DNA of 64,000 nucleotides from Chaunax sp. Z400. Taxonomy: Eukaryota > Chordata > Actinopteri > Lophiiformes > Chaunacidae. The translations under genes and the position numbers were made by a program. Shown here in pieces: positions 31,307-44,304 of the stretch. The DNA lies in contig CM075189.1 of assembly GCA_037577475.1 (NCBI GenBank), forward strand, positions 20,422,339 through 20,486,338, read 5' to 3'. Every line of letters starts with the position of its first letter. Position 1 is the first letter of the stretch. Below the pieces are notes generated by a model. It was not told the DNA's origin. It did no database searches and worked only from the letters and a program-made list of their open reading frames with translations.

Positions 31307-31540
31307 CTTATTAGTAGGGGTGTAACGGTACATGTATCGGGACCTAAAATTTTCGGTACAGGCCTTTTGGTCACGTGTACCGAACGAATGCAGCCAATGC
31401 ACGTGCGGAACTTATTTGTGGGTGTTACGGAACTCAAATTCCGAGGGACAGCTTTTGCAAAGGACTGGATGTTGTTAGTTCAGTCAGTGCAGCAGGCTGG
31501 AACCGTGATTTTTGTGTACCGTTACACCCCTGCTTATTAG
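31307..31540. mobile_element. hAT-type MITE with 8-bp target-site duplication
   Basis: The element 31315-31532 (218 bp) starts TAGGGGTGTAACGGTACA and its minus-strand end reads CAGGGGTGTAACGGTACA, 17 of 18 bases matching. It is flanked on both sides by the identical octamer CTTATTAG (31307-31314 and 31533-31540). An 8-bp duplication with a CAGGGGTG-type terminus is characteristic of hAT transposons. Non-coding, so it would depend on a transposase supplied elsewhere. The perfect duplication suggests a fairly recent insertion. Confidence 0.85.
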
Positions 31541-33678
31541 AATCACACACTAAAGCGGCGTTATGCTATACTTATGTTATTGCTATACAAACAAAGGCTT
31601 CATAGAAAAGGGTCTTCATCGGGGAATTTCTGTGTGAAAAGGGCTTAGTGGGCTTTTTTGAGCACTTTTCCCCACATTGTTAATATAGAAATATCAAATT
31701 GTGCTTTAACAACTGGAACTTTGATTATAACATTTTACAAACCTGTTTATTTTTTGCACAGATTTCTCCTCCAATAACTCAAGGTTTCTTTCACGTGATG
31801 ATATCCTAGTTACAAATACAAGACTTCTTTGATAACATGAGTGGTACTGGAGTACAGGTACTGGAATGTACTGGAATGTTATCACCTCAGCTCTCAGCTC
31901 TAGAGAGCGAAGGAAACACACAGGAACAATGAAGAAGGCTTGATAACTGCCAGTGTGTCTGTTAACTGAGGACTGGAATCCAGGCAGTGTGTGTGCGCGC
32001 AGTGGGGGTGCAGGTGGGGGGTGTATACATTTACCCCATTAACCCCCAGAACACAAAAAAGCACCACTGAGGAAGTCATACGTGCTTAAGCAACACTCAG
32101 AGTGGAAAACTGTATTCCAGATGATTGTGAGTTCAATTTAGGTGTTTATTTCTGTATGTTTCAAATTGTCTCTGTTATTTTATTTCTTCCATCAAACCCA
32201 GAATTTGTTACACTTGTGTTTTTCATGCTAAGTGCCCTGCATGATGCAACAGGATATGTTCCAGATGCAGCTCCCACAAACCAAAGCCAATAACATGCGA
32301 GGTCTCATTCTGCTCTTATCTGCAGCTTCTCACTGTTACATGCAATATGTATTTGTGACACTTGCTGTTCCTTGAAACACAACAGCATCATGATTTGCTC
32401 ACAAAGCCGACATTTACGGGGCAATAAACATCTTGATTGAATCTCTCTCTCAGGCAGACACTCCCTTCCGACAAACTAATTAAAGTTTGAAACAAAGGAT
32501 AAATTATCAGCCGCATGTGTCGAGCTGCATTCCCTGAGTGAATGATTCTAGCTAAAATACTTCACTGGGAGGTTTTCGTAGCTTAGAAAATAAAATAGAA
32601 ATAGGAAGAGAATGGGGCTCTTCATGCTGCATTCTTTCGTTTATCTGGAATTCACTGAGGTTTGGCCCTGCACTTTTAAGTTGACTCTTCGCCTGGCAAA
32701 AACAAGGCTGTCTATTCGTTGTCCCTGCATGCTTTGTACAGAGAAGCTGGAGCCTGGGCTTGAGAGCTGTCCAAGTGCTTGGGGCAACCACACACCCAGA
32801 GTTTAATCCCCTAACCACTGCATATTACACAGTAACAAAGTCGTCCCCCGCTCCCAGTGTCTGACACAGACCCCTGAAATCTCATGGAGCCAATTTTCCT
32901 GAGAATAATACTCTCTATGCAGATCAACCACAAGCTGAGGTTTAGGGTGACGCTCATAACTGGATTCCAGTTTGGCATATCTCTGCGTGGCTGTTTGGCT
33001 GTAGCTCATTGTTTTTGGCTGATTGGGATAAATTCAACAGACAGGACACAGCACAGAGATTTGCAGCTCCAAAAAGGCATCAGGACTATGATAAACATTC
33101 CAAGTGACAACTGTTTAATTGCAAACTTATCCAAAGGTTATCCACAGCCAGATGAACAAAAAGCCCAGAGGACATGTGTGCCTGAGAATCTTGGATGATC
33201 ACAAAAGCTTTACAAGCGCATGTCTGTTCATAATAAGCAGTCGAATCCAAAACACCCCATGCAAAGCCAAGGAAAACCTTTAGAAAAATTTTAGCATTGT
33301 CTGACACCAGAGATCCAGTTGGTGAAGACAAAGAAAGAGACGTCCTGTGCAAGAAACATGCAAAAAAACAGTAAAAACACTAAATCATGTCCACCTCTCA
33401 GTATTTTTCTAGACTCATAAAATATTGAAGGTACTTTTTGACACATTCACCTCTCATTTTACTGCCCTGTCTTATCTCATTCATTAACGTCTTGGGGAAA
33501 TAATGATTGTGTAACTCTGATTAAAGATTCTAACCTGTTATCATCTGTTTACACACTGATCCAATGCCTTTGACAACTTGCACCATTCATTCTAACTTTT
33601 TCTATGAAACATTCAAGGCAAGATAAATGCCTTCTTGTTCAGTGCAGGCAGTAGGAAGAGGGACAACAGTCTGCACAA

Positions 33679-33703
33679 AGAGAGAGAGAGAGAGAGAGAG
33701 AGA
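33679..33703. repeat. (AG)n microsatellite
   Basis: About twelve AG units. Confidence 0.9.
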
Positions 33704-34869
33704 AACAAGGGGTGTGCATATGAGGTGTCCAAAGTCCGATCTCAGTATAGACGAGGCTGGGCTGCAGCTGTGTGTCCTCACATCTCAAAGCTCTCTATCA
33801 TCCCATTATTTCCTTTGAGTTTTACAACCACATGCACCACAAGCATGGGCTTATGTGACACTCCAGCCACATGCAGAGTATAGTAATGCAGTGACAACTG
33901 ATGATGCAGTAATGTACCCCAACATGTAGCAAAGCACCAATAAAAGAGGAAAAGAAAAAATGCCTTTGAACTCAAGTGGATTAACCTACCTGTCTTAGTG
34001 ATGTAGAATTATAGGTGCAACAGATTTGACTTTCTGATGTCGAGTCTTAATAAGTTTCCCGAAAACTGGAAAACTAATTAAACTCATCTACTCCCACATT
34101 TTTTGCTCTTTTGACACCAGTTTCAGATTGTTCTCCACAAACAAACCAGCCAGATTTTTGAATTATCATCAAACTATGTGTCCACAGTGCATCATAATCT
34201 GTTTACAGTGAAACAAATCTTCATTATTCATGAAAACATTTTGATGTCATTGGAGATGTAGTGTGGCAAATTCCAAAGTTGAATCTCAACAATGAAAATG
34301 GAAAGTATCTTCAGTTCTATCATCATGTCAACTACTGCAGTGAATGGAAATCAGAACATCTTTAAACATCAATTTGTCTTTCAGTTTGACAAGATTTTGT
34401 CCCTGGTTTGAAAACCATCGGCCTTAGTAATAGTGTGAAGCCATCTGCAAGCTTTACCTTGGCAGGTAGCTCAACAAGATTATGATCAAAAGTGTGGGTG
34501 ACCCAGAATCAACATACCTACCTTCATTGTGGTGGAAACCCCCTGTCATGCATTTTTTTTAGATGTTTCCAACATATCAGATTGAAATGATTAGCTTATC
34601 GTCAATTTCTACAGAAGCCTCATAATGACACATTCATTTTATTAGGAACGATGGAGCAGGGAAACATCTAAAACATGCAGCTCAGAGGGTGTCCAGGACC
34701 AGGACTGTGAAAAACATATATGACATACAGTATATATATATATCACCTCATAAATACATTAATGTATGTTCTCTCACAGTTTTGCAGTCACAGTTGTCAC
34801 TCTTCACAGCTGCCCATACACCTATCTATCTAGCATTATAAGGAGCTTCACCAGAGCATTAAGGGATAA

Positions 34870-35390
34870 GTGAATTGAATTTAATTAAGTCTTTTTTTTC
34901 CCGAACATGTAATAAAAAACAAAAAAAATGAACAAACCGACAAAATAACATTTAAATACGCAAAATGAAATAGCCTAGGACATAACAATAAATAAATAAA
35001 TAAAACAAAACAAAAAAAAGAAGAAGAAAAAACAAACAGGGAATTTACATCACATGTCCAAAAAGGAGTGGGAGGAAGTAAAAACTTATCTAATCTCAGC
35101 CCTTCTCCATTATTCATTAAATAATAATTCTTTGTATGCTTCCAGTTTAAAATATATATATTATATGATATAGATACATGTATTTGAATGTTTTTGACTT
35201 TATGAATAATGAGTTGGTGCGATCTCTATATCCGACACTATGAACTATCCTTATGGCCCTTTTTTGGAGTATAGATAATGATTGCAGTGTATTTTTATAG
35301 GTGTTGCCCCAAACCTCCGCACAGCTGCTCAAAGTCAACGAGTGATTGTGAGAACACAAAGCAGCGACTTTAATATTTACCTGATTCACT
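34870..35390 (-). mobile_element. 5'-truncated LINE fragment (ORF2 C terminus plus 3' tail)
   Basis: On the minus strand 35389-35147 encodes CAEVWGNTYKNTLQSLSILQ followed by KRAIRIVHSVGYRDRTNSLF. This is the extreme C-terminal region of reverse transcriptase ORF2 in fish non-LTR retrotransposons (the W-G-N-T-x-K...LQKRAIRI..YR..TN.LF pattern). The sequence after it runs through a FLLPPTPFWTCDVN-like phrase, also in my memory of such tails, and ends in T/A-rich sequence. Heavily 5' truncated and frame-damaged; non-functional. Confidence 0.7.
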
Positions 35391-38300
35391 TCTATGGAAG
35401 TAAAGCTGAAAGGAATAGTTGATTAATTGATACATAAACACTCAGCTTGTATATTGTATAACGTATATTCATTCATGTTGTAGGTAGTTCTCTACAAAAT
35501 GTGTTTTCAAACTCACAAAAGTACTCAAAAAAATCAGTCAAGCATGACCAAAGTTCATATTTTGAGAATCATCACAAAGCCTGCCCTACATGTTGATGCA
35601 CAACCAACATCAATAAAGAAAAGGTTTTCTCAAAAGGCTAAAAGTGAGTGGTGCATTCCTTCAATTTATATGCTTACACATATTCATGTCTGCACCTATT
35701 TTAATACCTGTGTACATAACAGTCCTGGCTATTGTTGGCCTTTATTTGTTCAGCTTTGTTGTCCTTGTTCTTAGCTGTTGTGTATATTCCTGTGCACGTT
35801 CATTCAGAGCAATGGAAAAAATCATAGTCAAATTCCTTGTATGTGCACACTGTAGGCTTACTCATTCTGAACTCTTGAATATTAACCATCATTTCAAGTA
35901 AATGCTTAAATCAATTTAGCTGTTGTTTTATTGTTTGTTTTTTTATTTCAGTGATTGGTCTCACAAGACAAGATATGCTGTGACAGTTTCATTACTTGCA
36001 GGAATTCTATATACAGCTCAAACAATAACACAATTGATTGATAGAAAAAACAAGTTAGTTAGTTGCAGCCTTACTCATGAACTGCAGTGCCCTCAGATTA
36101 CATTTGAACCAGGAAATGAAGCAAACGTAGCACAGCCTGTGCAGGACACAATGTGACCCATCTAAGTGATCTCTTTCTCCTCCTGTAAGTTAAAAAAATA
36201 TTAAAACAGTGAGTGAGTTAAGACATCATGAACAGTGTGAACCCACCTCCCATAAATCAGAGATCTAACAGCTCTATAACAATGGACTCCATCTGACCTT
36301 TACTTGTTGCTGCTCTCCGCACCAGAGCGGCTGCTTCTTCTGCTGCTACAGGGAGAAGGGAGTCCAGGCAACCCCTGCAGGGCTGTCGAAAAGAGCATTG
36401 CTATTTCCAACAAGAAACACGGAGAAAAATCCCAAGTAATTCTAATTAAATGCCAAAGTGTAGTTTATCACATGTGGCTTTTGACGTTGTGATTATTATA
36501 GAGAGGATGCAGGAAACACTTCCTCTTGTGCAGGTGGAGGAGGATCAATTAATTTGGTGAATAATGACATACACATGAAACAAACAAGTTGAAGGCGTGA
36601 ATGGGTAAAGAAGAGGCGGTGTGGTTTCTTTTTAACAGTTGCCAAGACAACATGTGACAGACAGATGCAGCATTAAAGATGCTGGGTTTAGCTCTGCAGT
36701 AAGCAACTGTGATGGTTTAAAATACAGAACTGTACTGTTTTGTCTGCTAAAATATCTGCATTTTTTCTCAACCAGCTCCCTTCTTACAGCGTTTTCTGTC
36801 TCCTCTCTTTGTGAGACCTACACAAAGACACGAGGGACTTGTTCCACCCTCATTTCTTTATTCATCCTAGGTTTTCTCGCTCCGTCTTGTACTTTGGCTG
36901 CAGCGATGGGAAACTCCAAAAACATATTCAACAATGTCATTCATAGTCAAGCTGGGTAGAAAGTTAACATTCAGTGTTGTTCATTGAGCAGCTTCCTGCT
37001 CCCATGACCTGATCCTCTCTTATTGAGTTTCAAATGGTGTCAGATTCAAGTGGGTCAAGGTGTGAAGAAGCAGACATGCTGTACCTGTGCACAGAGAGTG
37101 CGAGCACAAATGAATCAACCTCCAAACACTCATTTTTGTGGTTCCTTTGTGTATCTAGAGATGTAAGAATTAATGCAGCTGCCTCGGCATGTGCAGCATA
37201 TTTGCTGCGCCCCACATGGTAAACGGCGCGTGGGACCGAGGCCAGGTATCTTAATCCCCATCACCCTTGGGATTCCCCACCAAGAGATCCCATTAGTGAG
37301 GATAAAAGCTGTAATGTAGTCCAAAGAGGTGCGATGGACTTGTGGTGCACTGTAACCCCCAAAGGCCAGCAGTGACCTCCATCTGATCCCTCACTAACTG
37401 GAATAACAGCTCTGGCTCCAGCAGGCAGTGTAAAAGAGCAATGAACTGTAAAGCATTTTGATGTCTTAATGAACAATGTACACAGAGCGACAAGCCCAAT
37501 AAAGATACCACAGAAACTGCTCCAAATGGTCGAAAGCTTGCAATGTGGAGGAGAGGCGGGACTTTCACACTCAAAAACACTATAAATATGATAAGTTTGG
37601 TTGTTTGGACTGATGTCACATGATGTCCCAGCGGCAGAAAGAGCAACTACGTTTCTCTAAACGACTGAAATGAAATGATTCTCGCATGTTCAAACTGAGG
37701 AATCTGAGGGGAGGAAACGTGCCTTCATTCTTCTCAGACATGCAGTGCACCACATAGCCCTGGGTCAGCATCTAGAGTCACTGAGCAATAATCACACACA
37801 ATGTGAACATGTGAAACAATTCAAGGACTGGATCCTAGGAAACTGATTCACTTTAATGATGTCTGGACAGGGAACAGAGACGGAGTCAGAGCATGAAAAT
37901 GAAGAAATCAGAGACACCTGAATATAACCTTCATCCTGCACAAACACAGAACCCATAAATACAAAAGAGGGAAACGACCCGTCGCCCTCAGCAGGGAAAA
38001 CACGCAGATTCAGGCTTGGGATCCTCCAAGGTTTAATCCATAGGAGGTCCTGTGTAATGAGCGAGTATGAATATCTCTGGATTGCATTCAACACGTTTGG
38101 CTCTAGTTCTGTGCGTAATTACTTTAGCATGTTTTCCTCATAGTCTATTGTGTGCTTTACATGTTAAGTGAATGGAGTGGAAGCAAGTTTGCTCCGAGGC
38201 CGGCGCACTCAAGAGAACATGTGCCCTAAATAAACAATGAGGACACAGTCTTCTGAGTCAAATCACAGAAGAACGCTACTGTAAGAGAAAAGATATCATG

Positions 38301-38965
38301 TGTGAGGTATGTGCTCAAACAAACATTACTCCCTCCTCAATACTTCACTGCTGTTCCTGTGACCTTTAACCCTCATTTAGCTTGACTTTGATATGTATTT
38401 TCTGTAACAATTTAGATCTCAGCATTAAAATTATTAGTGTAATTACTCAACACATAAATGATATCCAATAAAAAAAAAATACTTACTGGATACTTGCATT
38501 GACACAAATGTGCAGATACCGGGGGACACGACAAGAGGTTAATAAAGTAAGGAAGTAACAAGATGCATCTATTACGTAACATTTTGTAAAAATTCTCAGT
38601 ACCTGTTTAATTATTACCATGCGCAGCATTACTATCGTGGATAACAAGGCAGAGAAATGTAATAACAGTGCCAACATTGCAATGAATTCAGCTGTGCTTC
38701 GGCTTATTTCAACATGTTTAGAAACTTGAGGAACAAAACTTAACATTCATCTCCTATCGATTGTATGAGGACATTTCTGAACATCGTAGTGATTTAATCT
38801 GTTCTGGGTAATCAAGAAGCTGTTACCTCTTATTCCCAGTATTCTATCCTTGTACCTGCCAGTAGATTCCCAGTAAGTATTCCGTTTTTACAATTAAATC
38901 TTTGCCTTATTTTCAGGTTATTTGCTCCAAAATAATATTCTCCAGCCACTGTAGGGATTATTTTA

Positions 38966-39287
38966 AAGGTCCAGTGTGTAGGATTTAGTGACATTTAGTG
39001 GTGTGGTTGCAGATTGCAACCAACTGAACATCCCTCATCTCACACTCCCCTACAGTGGCTGCCAAAAACACAAACAGCCCTCTCTAGAACAGGTGTTTGG
39101 TTTGTCCATCCTGGAATACTGTAGAAGCACAACACAACATGGTGGATTAGATTTAAAAGACTTATTCTAAGGTAATGAAAGCCCTACAGGTCTGAGTTTC
39201 AGGTGATTTCACACTAATGAAAACACACGTATGAACATTACATTCAATTTCTGCCCTTAAATCCCTAAATATGAAACACTGGACCTT
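38966..39287. mobile_element. MITE with AAGGTCCAGTGT termini
   Basis: Left end AAGGTCCAGTGT (38966-38977) and right end ACACTGGACCTT (39276-39287) are perfect 12-bp inverted repeats, and the left end continues GTAGGATTTAGTGACATTTAGTG, a phrase I recall from an abundant fish MITE. About 322 bp, no coding frame. Target duplication not clear. Confidence 0.7.
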
Positions 39288-39403
39288 CAAGAACAATGAA
39301 CCCTTGATTTACTGGAATTAAATCAAGTGAGACAGATAATAAGAGGACGCAGAAAAACACTGATAAAAATGTGTGAATTATGATTGATTGATTGAAAGGT
39401 TTT

Positions 39404-39610
39404 CCATCCATCCATCCATCCATCCATCCATCCATATCCCAGACATCCTCTCCATAGCAACACTTTCCAGTTCCTCCTGGGAGATCTTGAGGCGTTCCCT
39501 GACTATGAGATATGTAATCCCTCCAGTGGGCTCTGGGTCTACCCTGGGGTCTCCTCCTAGTTGGACGTTCCCAGAACACCTCCAATGGCATGGCTCCAAC
39601 TCATTTTTGG
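39404..39610. repeat. (ATCC)n microsatellite joined to a retroelement-like tail
   Basis: 39404-39434 is (CATC)n/(ATCC)n. The following 170 bases (GAGGCGTTCCCTGACTATGAG ... CTGGGTCTACCCTGGGG ... CCAGAACACCTCCAATGGC) resemble a 3' tail I recall from fish non-LTR retrotransposons, which often end at ATCC microsatellites. Read on the minus strand, the tail would precede the ATGG repeat, as expected for such an element's 3' end. Confidence 0.5.
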
Positions 39611-42600
39611 GCATCCTAACCAGATACCACCAAAAAAGTGCTCAAAAGTCAACTGTGCATAGGCCACAAGTGTGCAACATGCAGCACAGTGTAGAGATTT
39701 GCTAAAGACAAGACTTTGCCCATAGCCCAGACAGTAACTGGAATAGTCCACTGTTGAGGTTGTGAGGTAATATAAATGATTCATTCTTAATGACTGTAAT
39801 GTAAAAAGGAAGAAACCCGAAGGTTTCATAATTTCCTTTTCACAGTAAAGTCTTGTTCATAAGCTTTTGATGTTTCTTTCTTCTTCCATCCCTGCTCTGC
39901 ATAGAGTTCATAGTGTTGTCAAAGCAGTGGCCCTTTAGAGGAACATGTTACAAGGAACTGGGGGCCATCCGACAATCCAATAAAAACAGATTCACTGTCC
40001 CCGCCCACAGTCCCCCAGGCCTCTGTTACAGATCGGTTATGGAAACAATAAAGTTAGAACACTTGTCCTCCTCTTCAAACACATCTGGTCAAAAGTCCAC
40101 GTCCCTGACCTTCCAAATTATAATCCGTTCATCTGGAAAAAAGACACATAAGCCGGTGTTGTTTTCCCAGTCCGGAGAAGAAAGGAGGTCTGGAGATGAA
40201 GAGAGGCAGCAGCAGCTTCTGGAGAAAGCTGCTCATTTGCAAACACCCTGCTGGGCTGATTCAACCTCAGCATGAGGGTTTTCACATTTCACATTTCACA
40301 TTGGCCTACTGAACTCTTTCATTCAATGCAATCTTAGGATAGATTCAGAGGAATGCACACATGATAATACATGAGTAGAGTCTCATTTTATCATGAGTCC
40401 TTTCTGATAATCTACTGCTATCAGATTCCTGCATGACAAGTCAAGAGTCAGAGGTATTGGTAGCCTCTTTCTACTGTATGTGCTCACCTCTGTGTGTCTG
40501 TGTGTGTGTGTTCACAGCTGGTTTTAATATAGGAGCAACTGACAGATAAGAAAATGGACGCAGTGAAGGGAAAAAAGGATTTAGTGAGCTAAATGCCAGA
40601 AAAGAAAATAAGACATATCGCAAACCCCTGCTGACTTAGGTCTACTTTAAAAATAATTAATCTAACTCCTGAAGCTACTTAAACAGTGAACAGAGCAGGA
40701 GCTGAGATACAGAATTAGAATTTAAGACAATACCAAGGTTAAGCTCCTTAATTGCAAATCAATTCTGTTCGCCACCATTATATCCATCAACTGGTTTCTA
40801 TTCATTGCTCTATAGTATGAAAACTAATTAATAGCCACCCTGCCACCCTCCACCTTTAGTTATTCTGATATCAGCATGCTGGAAAGGTATTTGAGAAAAA
40901 CAGGTTTCTTAATACAGTGGTTTTAAAAGTGGGGTTCAAGGACCCCCAGGAGAATTTAAGACTATTTTGGTCATGAGATTCATGCACTTTCTCTAATAAA
41001 ACATCTTAAAGGAAATTTTGCAGCAAATGAGGGTAGACTTGTGTGTTGCCATTGTGTTATTTACATGTAATCTACCCTTTCTAATCATAGTAAAATATGT
41101 GAATAATGTATGTGGTGGAAGATAAACAGGTCTTGGAAAATGAGAACCTTAAAAAGTTTCCTTTTGTATTAAACAGCAACAACGCTGTGACATGACGTGT
41201 TTGAGTTCATTTGCCTGACATTGCATGTCTTTCAATGTGACTACCGCACATGGGTACATTGTAATGCCGATCCCGGACCATTAAGTATTGTCGACTAAGT
41301 CAGGTTTTGCAGGACAACTAGCCATACTGTTGAACTCATGAAAGAGTTTTCTACTTGAGCAGCGTTCTTACAGCAGACAAACTGCTGCCAAAGTGGGAGT
41401 CAAGCCCAGAAAGACCAGCAAGTGGCTGGACCACAGCCCACTGCAACACACCCCAACAACTGGCTGCATGCGTCTTTTAACTCATGTCAACCACAGAAAG
41501 CAATTCATCCTGCAGCAGCTATGAATGTGGTGGATTTTAACAGGTTTCAACAGAGAGCCTCTCTTTTAACCCGCTCTTTTAAACACTGCTGATGGCTTCT
41601 GAGTTCAGCTCCTGTTTAGATATTACTTTCCACTGGACTCTGTCAAAATGCAGTTCAGCAAGAGCAAGTGGAAAATGTGATAAGATTTAGAATGACAAGC
41701 TGTTTCAACACAATACAGGATTGGAAGTACAGTATGTTAGAAATATGTGGTTGACTGCACTTTTCCAAAGGTGCACTGCCAGTGTCAACTGGAAACCTGG
41801 ACTTTTTACAGCCACACATCAGGAGCAGATTCCTGAGGCAGATGAGGAGCTCAAAATGAGTTCAACAGAAAGTAAAGTTATATGACTGAAAGGCTAATTC
41901 AACTATAATCAACTGACTTTGTTGTTGTTGTCCAGTTTTAATGAGACTCATTTTGAATCACAGCATTTATTTATTTAGTTCTGTCAGTGCATTAGAAACA
42001 GCCAAACAGTACTAATACTTTCATCCACCATCAGCCCGTCAGGCAGCCTTACAGAGGAACACTGCTCCCTAGAGGTCTATAAGTAAACCTACATGTAGTT
42101 TGATCCATAGTATGGCAGGTCTTAGCTCGTGTATAATGCCTACTGACTTCAATTAATCAGTGAAGAGGGTTACCTGCTATCATGTGACTGAAACTCCATA
42201 CTCAGGTCATGTGTAGTTTCTGGCAGCAGTATTCCATCTACAGCACATGCAAATTCTGAGTTTTGAGTTTGTAGTAGGGTTGTGTGTTTATAAAGGGGAT
42301 TGAATATAATGTCCCTCCCTTCATTGTGTTTTGTTTATCGTACCTTCAGTCATGTCAGAACTTCATTGTGCAGAGTGACGTATGAGAAGTTTGACATTTG
42401 AGTTTCATTCAGGTTTTACACATCATCCCATTTGTTTTGGATTTGAGATTGTATTTAAAACACTGTGAAAATTTGACTTTTGAGTATAATATATATATCC
42501 AGGATATAATGGAGTTGAAAAAGCTGCAAAAACCTAAAATTGTGGATAGCAGTGAGAGAAAAATTGTTTTTTTTTTTAAATTGGAAATAAAGCCAAAAGC

Positions 42601-42814
42601 TCCATTTGAATAGTGCAGTTTGGTTGATGTATTCTATTAGCTGTATCTTTGAAGATGTTACCATAGATTTGGACATTTTAAAGACTAAACTTAATAATTA
42701 AAATGAATAACCTGATTTATAAATAATGAAAACAAAGACGCTACCAAAGCCACAGCTTCTGCCTTCTGTTGAAATAGTAAAAAAAAAAGAATCAAAAGTC
42801 ACCTTATTTAAAGA

Positions 42815-44304
42815 TTTATTAATTTATAATACAAGCTTTTATGTAGACCACATTGCATTTTTAGTTTTTACATTTATTCATACGGAGCTAAACTTCATAG
42901 CAGTGACACTGATTGACAAAACACAAACCAAAGGACACTCAATGGAAGGAATCAAAGGGTTTCAGACCATTTCTGAAGAAACCACAGCCCATCATAATCC
43001 CAGTGCACCACCTTTTTTTTTTTTTTACAACCACATGCCCTCACTAGTTCTCAAAAAGTATGCCACGTGCATAACATCCTCAGACACACTCACGCACAAA
43101 CTCACCCACACTAAAATCAAATACCTATACACAAGATAAAAATTGATATATTTAAATTTCAATATTAATGATATTACTGAATTCCACAATAAAAGGCAAA
43201 CAAGAAGTAAAGACAGCATTCAAATGAAAAGGAGGTGAAACACCAACAAAATCTCCCTTTTAACTCTTCATACAAGTGGGAGGAACTCTCCCCCTGCCTC
43301 ATTCTGAGTGTCAAGTAGTTGGTTGTCTCACAGCGATGACACTCCTCCGTCTATTCTTCAACCGCTTCGTCTGTCTGCGTTTAACTGGCCGGCAATGTTG
43401 GCTCCTGTTACGAGGGAGCATCGACAGTCTAGTCCACAAAGTCAAAGCCAGAGGTGCGAACGCGGCACATGATGGTACACGAACACTCCGCCAAACACTC
43501 TGACGTCTTTACAAGCCTTGCTGGGAGTCTGTTCCAGTTTCTCTTGGACCTGTTGATCCCTCCGGTGTTTACACAGCTCTTCCTAATAAAAGCCTTATCC
43601 CCATTGGTCCTTTGCCAGGACTGTACAGGTGTAAGGAAATGGCACAAACGCCACTGGTGCTGATACAGACCAAACAGTTCAATTAGTAAGAGGCAGAAAC
43701 AGTCTCACGAGGAGGATGGCACATTTTCTACCACATGGGGAATATTAAGGTCTGTTCCTGTGACCAATTAAAAACATTTGGGATAAGAAGATGACAATGA
43801 AACACAATTAACACTTCTGAATTAAAAGACTGGTTAAGTGCAATGAGAGGGTTAACATCATTCAGTAAGACCTGGGGAGAAATCAATGTGACTAGTAGGT
43901 AGGGGTAATACCGCACACATCCTTTATAGAAATACTGTGTCCATGAAGAGCAAAGAGTTCCTTTTTCACAATGTATGAATGCTCTTTAAAACTCGTCCAG
44001 CAGCAAACAGGTCAGCGAGGGTTCGTAGGTTTTCTTTAAAGTCATGATCTTCAAATAAAACGGATGAACAGCAACTTCTGCCGATACAGTAACAATGTGT
44101 GTGTGTATATGTGTGTGTGTTGGTTGGGGGAGGGGGGGTACTGGCACAAAAAAGCCTCAGATTGGACAAGTGCTTAACTAAAGCAGGTAATAGCCCCAAC
44201 GAGAAGTCCTGTAATTTATTCCAAATCCACAGCTGACAGGATGACAGGCAAGAGAGAATGGGGTGTATGGATGTTAATCTGTAGGGGGGGTCATTTCTGT
44301 TGCT
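42815..44304 (-). other. ubl3: probable ubl3 3'UTR
   Basis: Follows the ubl3 stop on the minus strand. Minus-strand AATAAA candidates are at 42878-42873 and 42820-42815. It contains a T14 run (43013-43026) and a GT-rich microsatellite at 44096-44120. No other gene is evident. The 3' end is uncertain. Confidence 0.35.
44096..44120. repeat. (GT)n microsatellite, interrupted
   Basis: GT units interrupted by TATAT, followed by a G-rich run (TTGGGGGAGGGGGGG). Confidence 0.85.

Larger units (their letters stand above)
24341..42800. other. 18-kb gene-poor interval with transposon relics
   Basis: No host gene could be supported on either strand. The open frames here are short, lack domain signatures and lack flanking splice signals. 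Listed separately are a Harbinger-like element with a nested MITE (28136-29452), a hAT-type MITE (31315-31532), a LINE fragment (34870-35390), a MITE (38966-39287), a retroelement-tail-like repeat (39404-39610) and microsatellites. Between these I see only AT-rich unique-looking sequence. Distal enhancers for prss23 or ubl3 may lie here but cannot be read directly. Confidence 0.55.

Noticed and set aside
35499..36156. Hydrophobic frames resembling small membrane proteins
   Set aside because: Not conserved to any family I know, no start context or introns joining them; likely AT-rich chance hydrophobicity next to the LINE fragment.
36304..36492. Short frame starting with a Leu-rich signal-peptide-like run
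   Set aside because: Only 62 codons, no splice signals or homology, in an interval with no other coding evidence; Leu runs arise from CTG/CTT repeats.
42726..43139. 137-codon plus-strand open frame
   Set aside because: Includes a homopolymer run translating as poly-Phe and lies in the inferred 3'UTR of ubl3 on the opposite strand; no recognisable domain.
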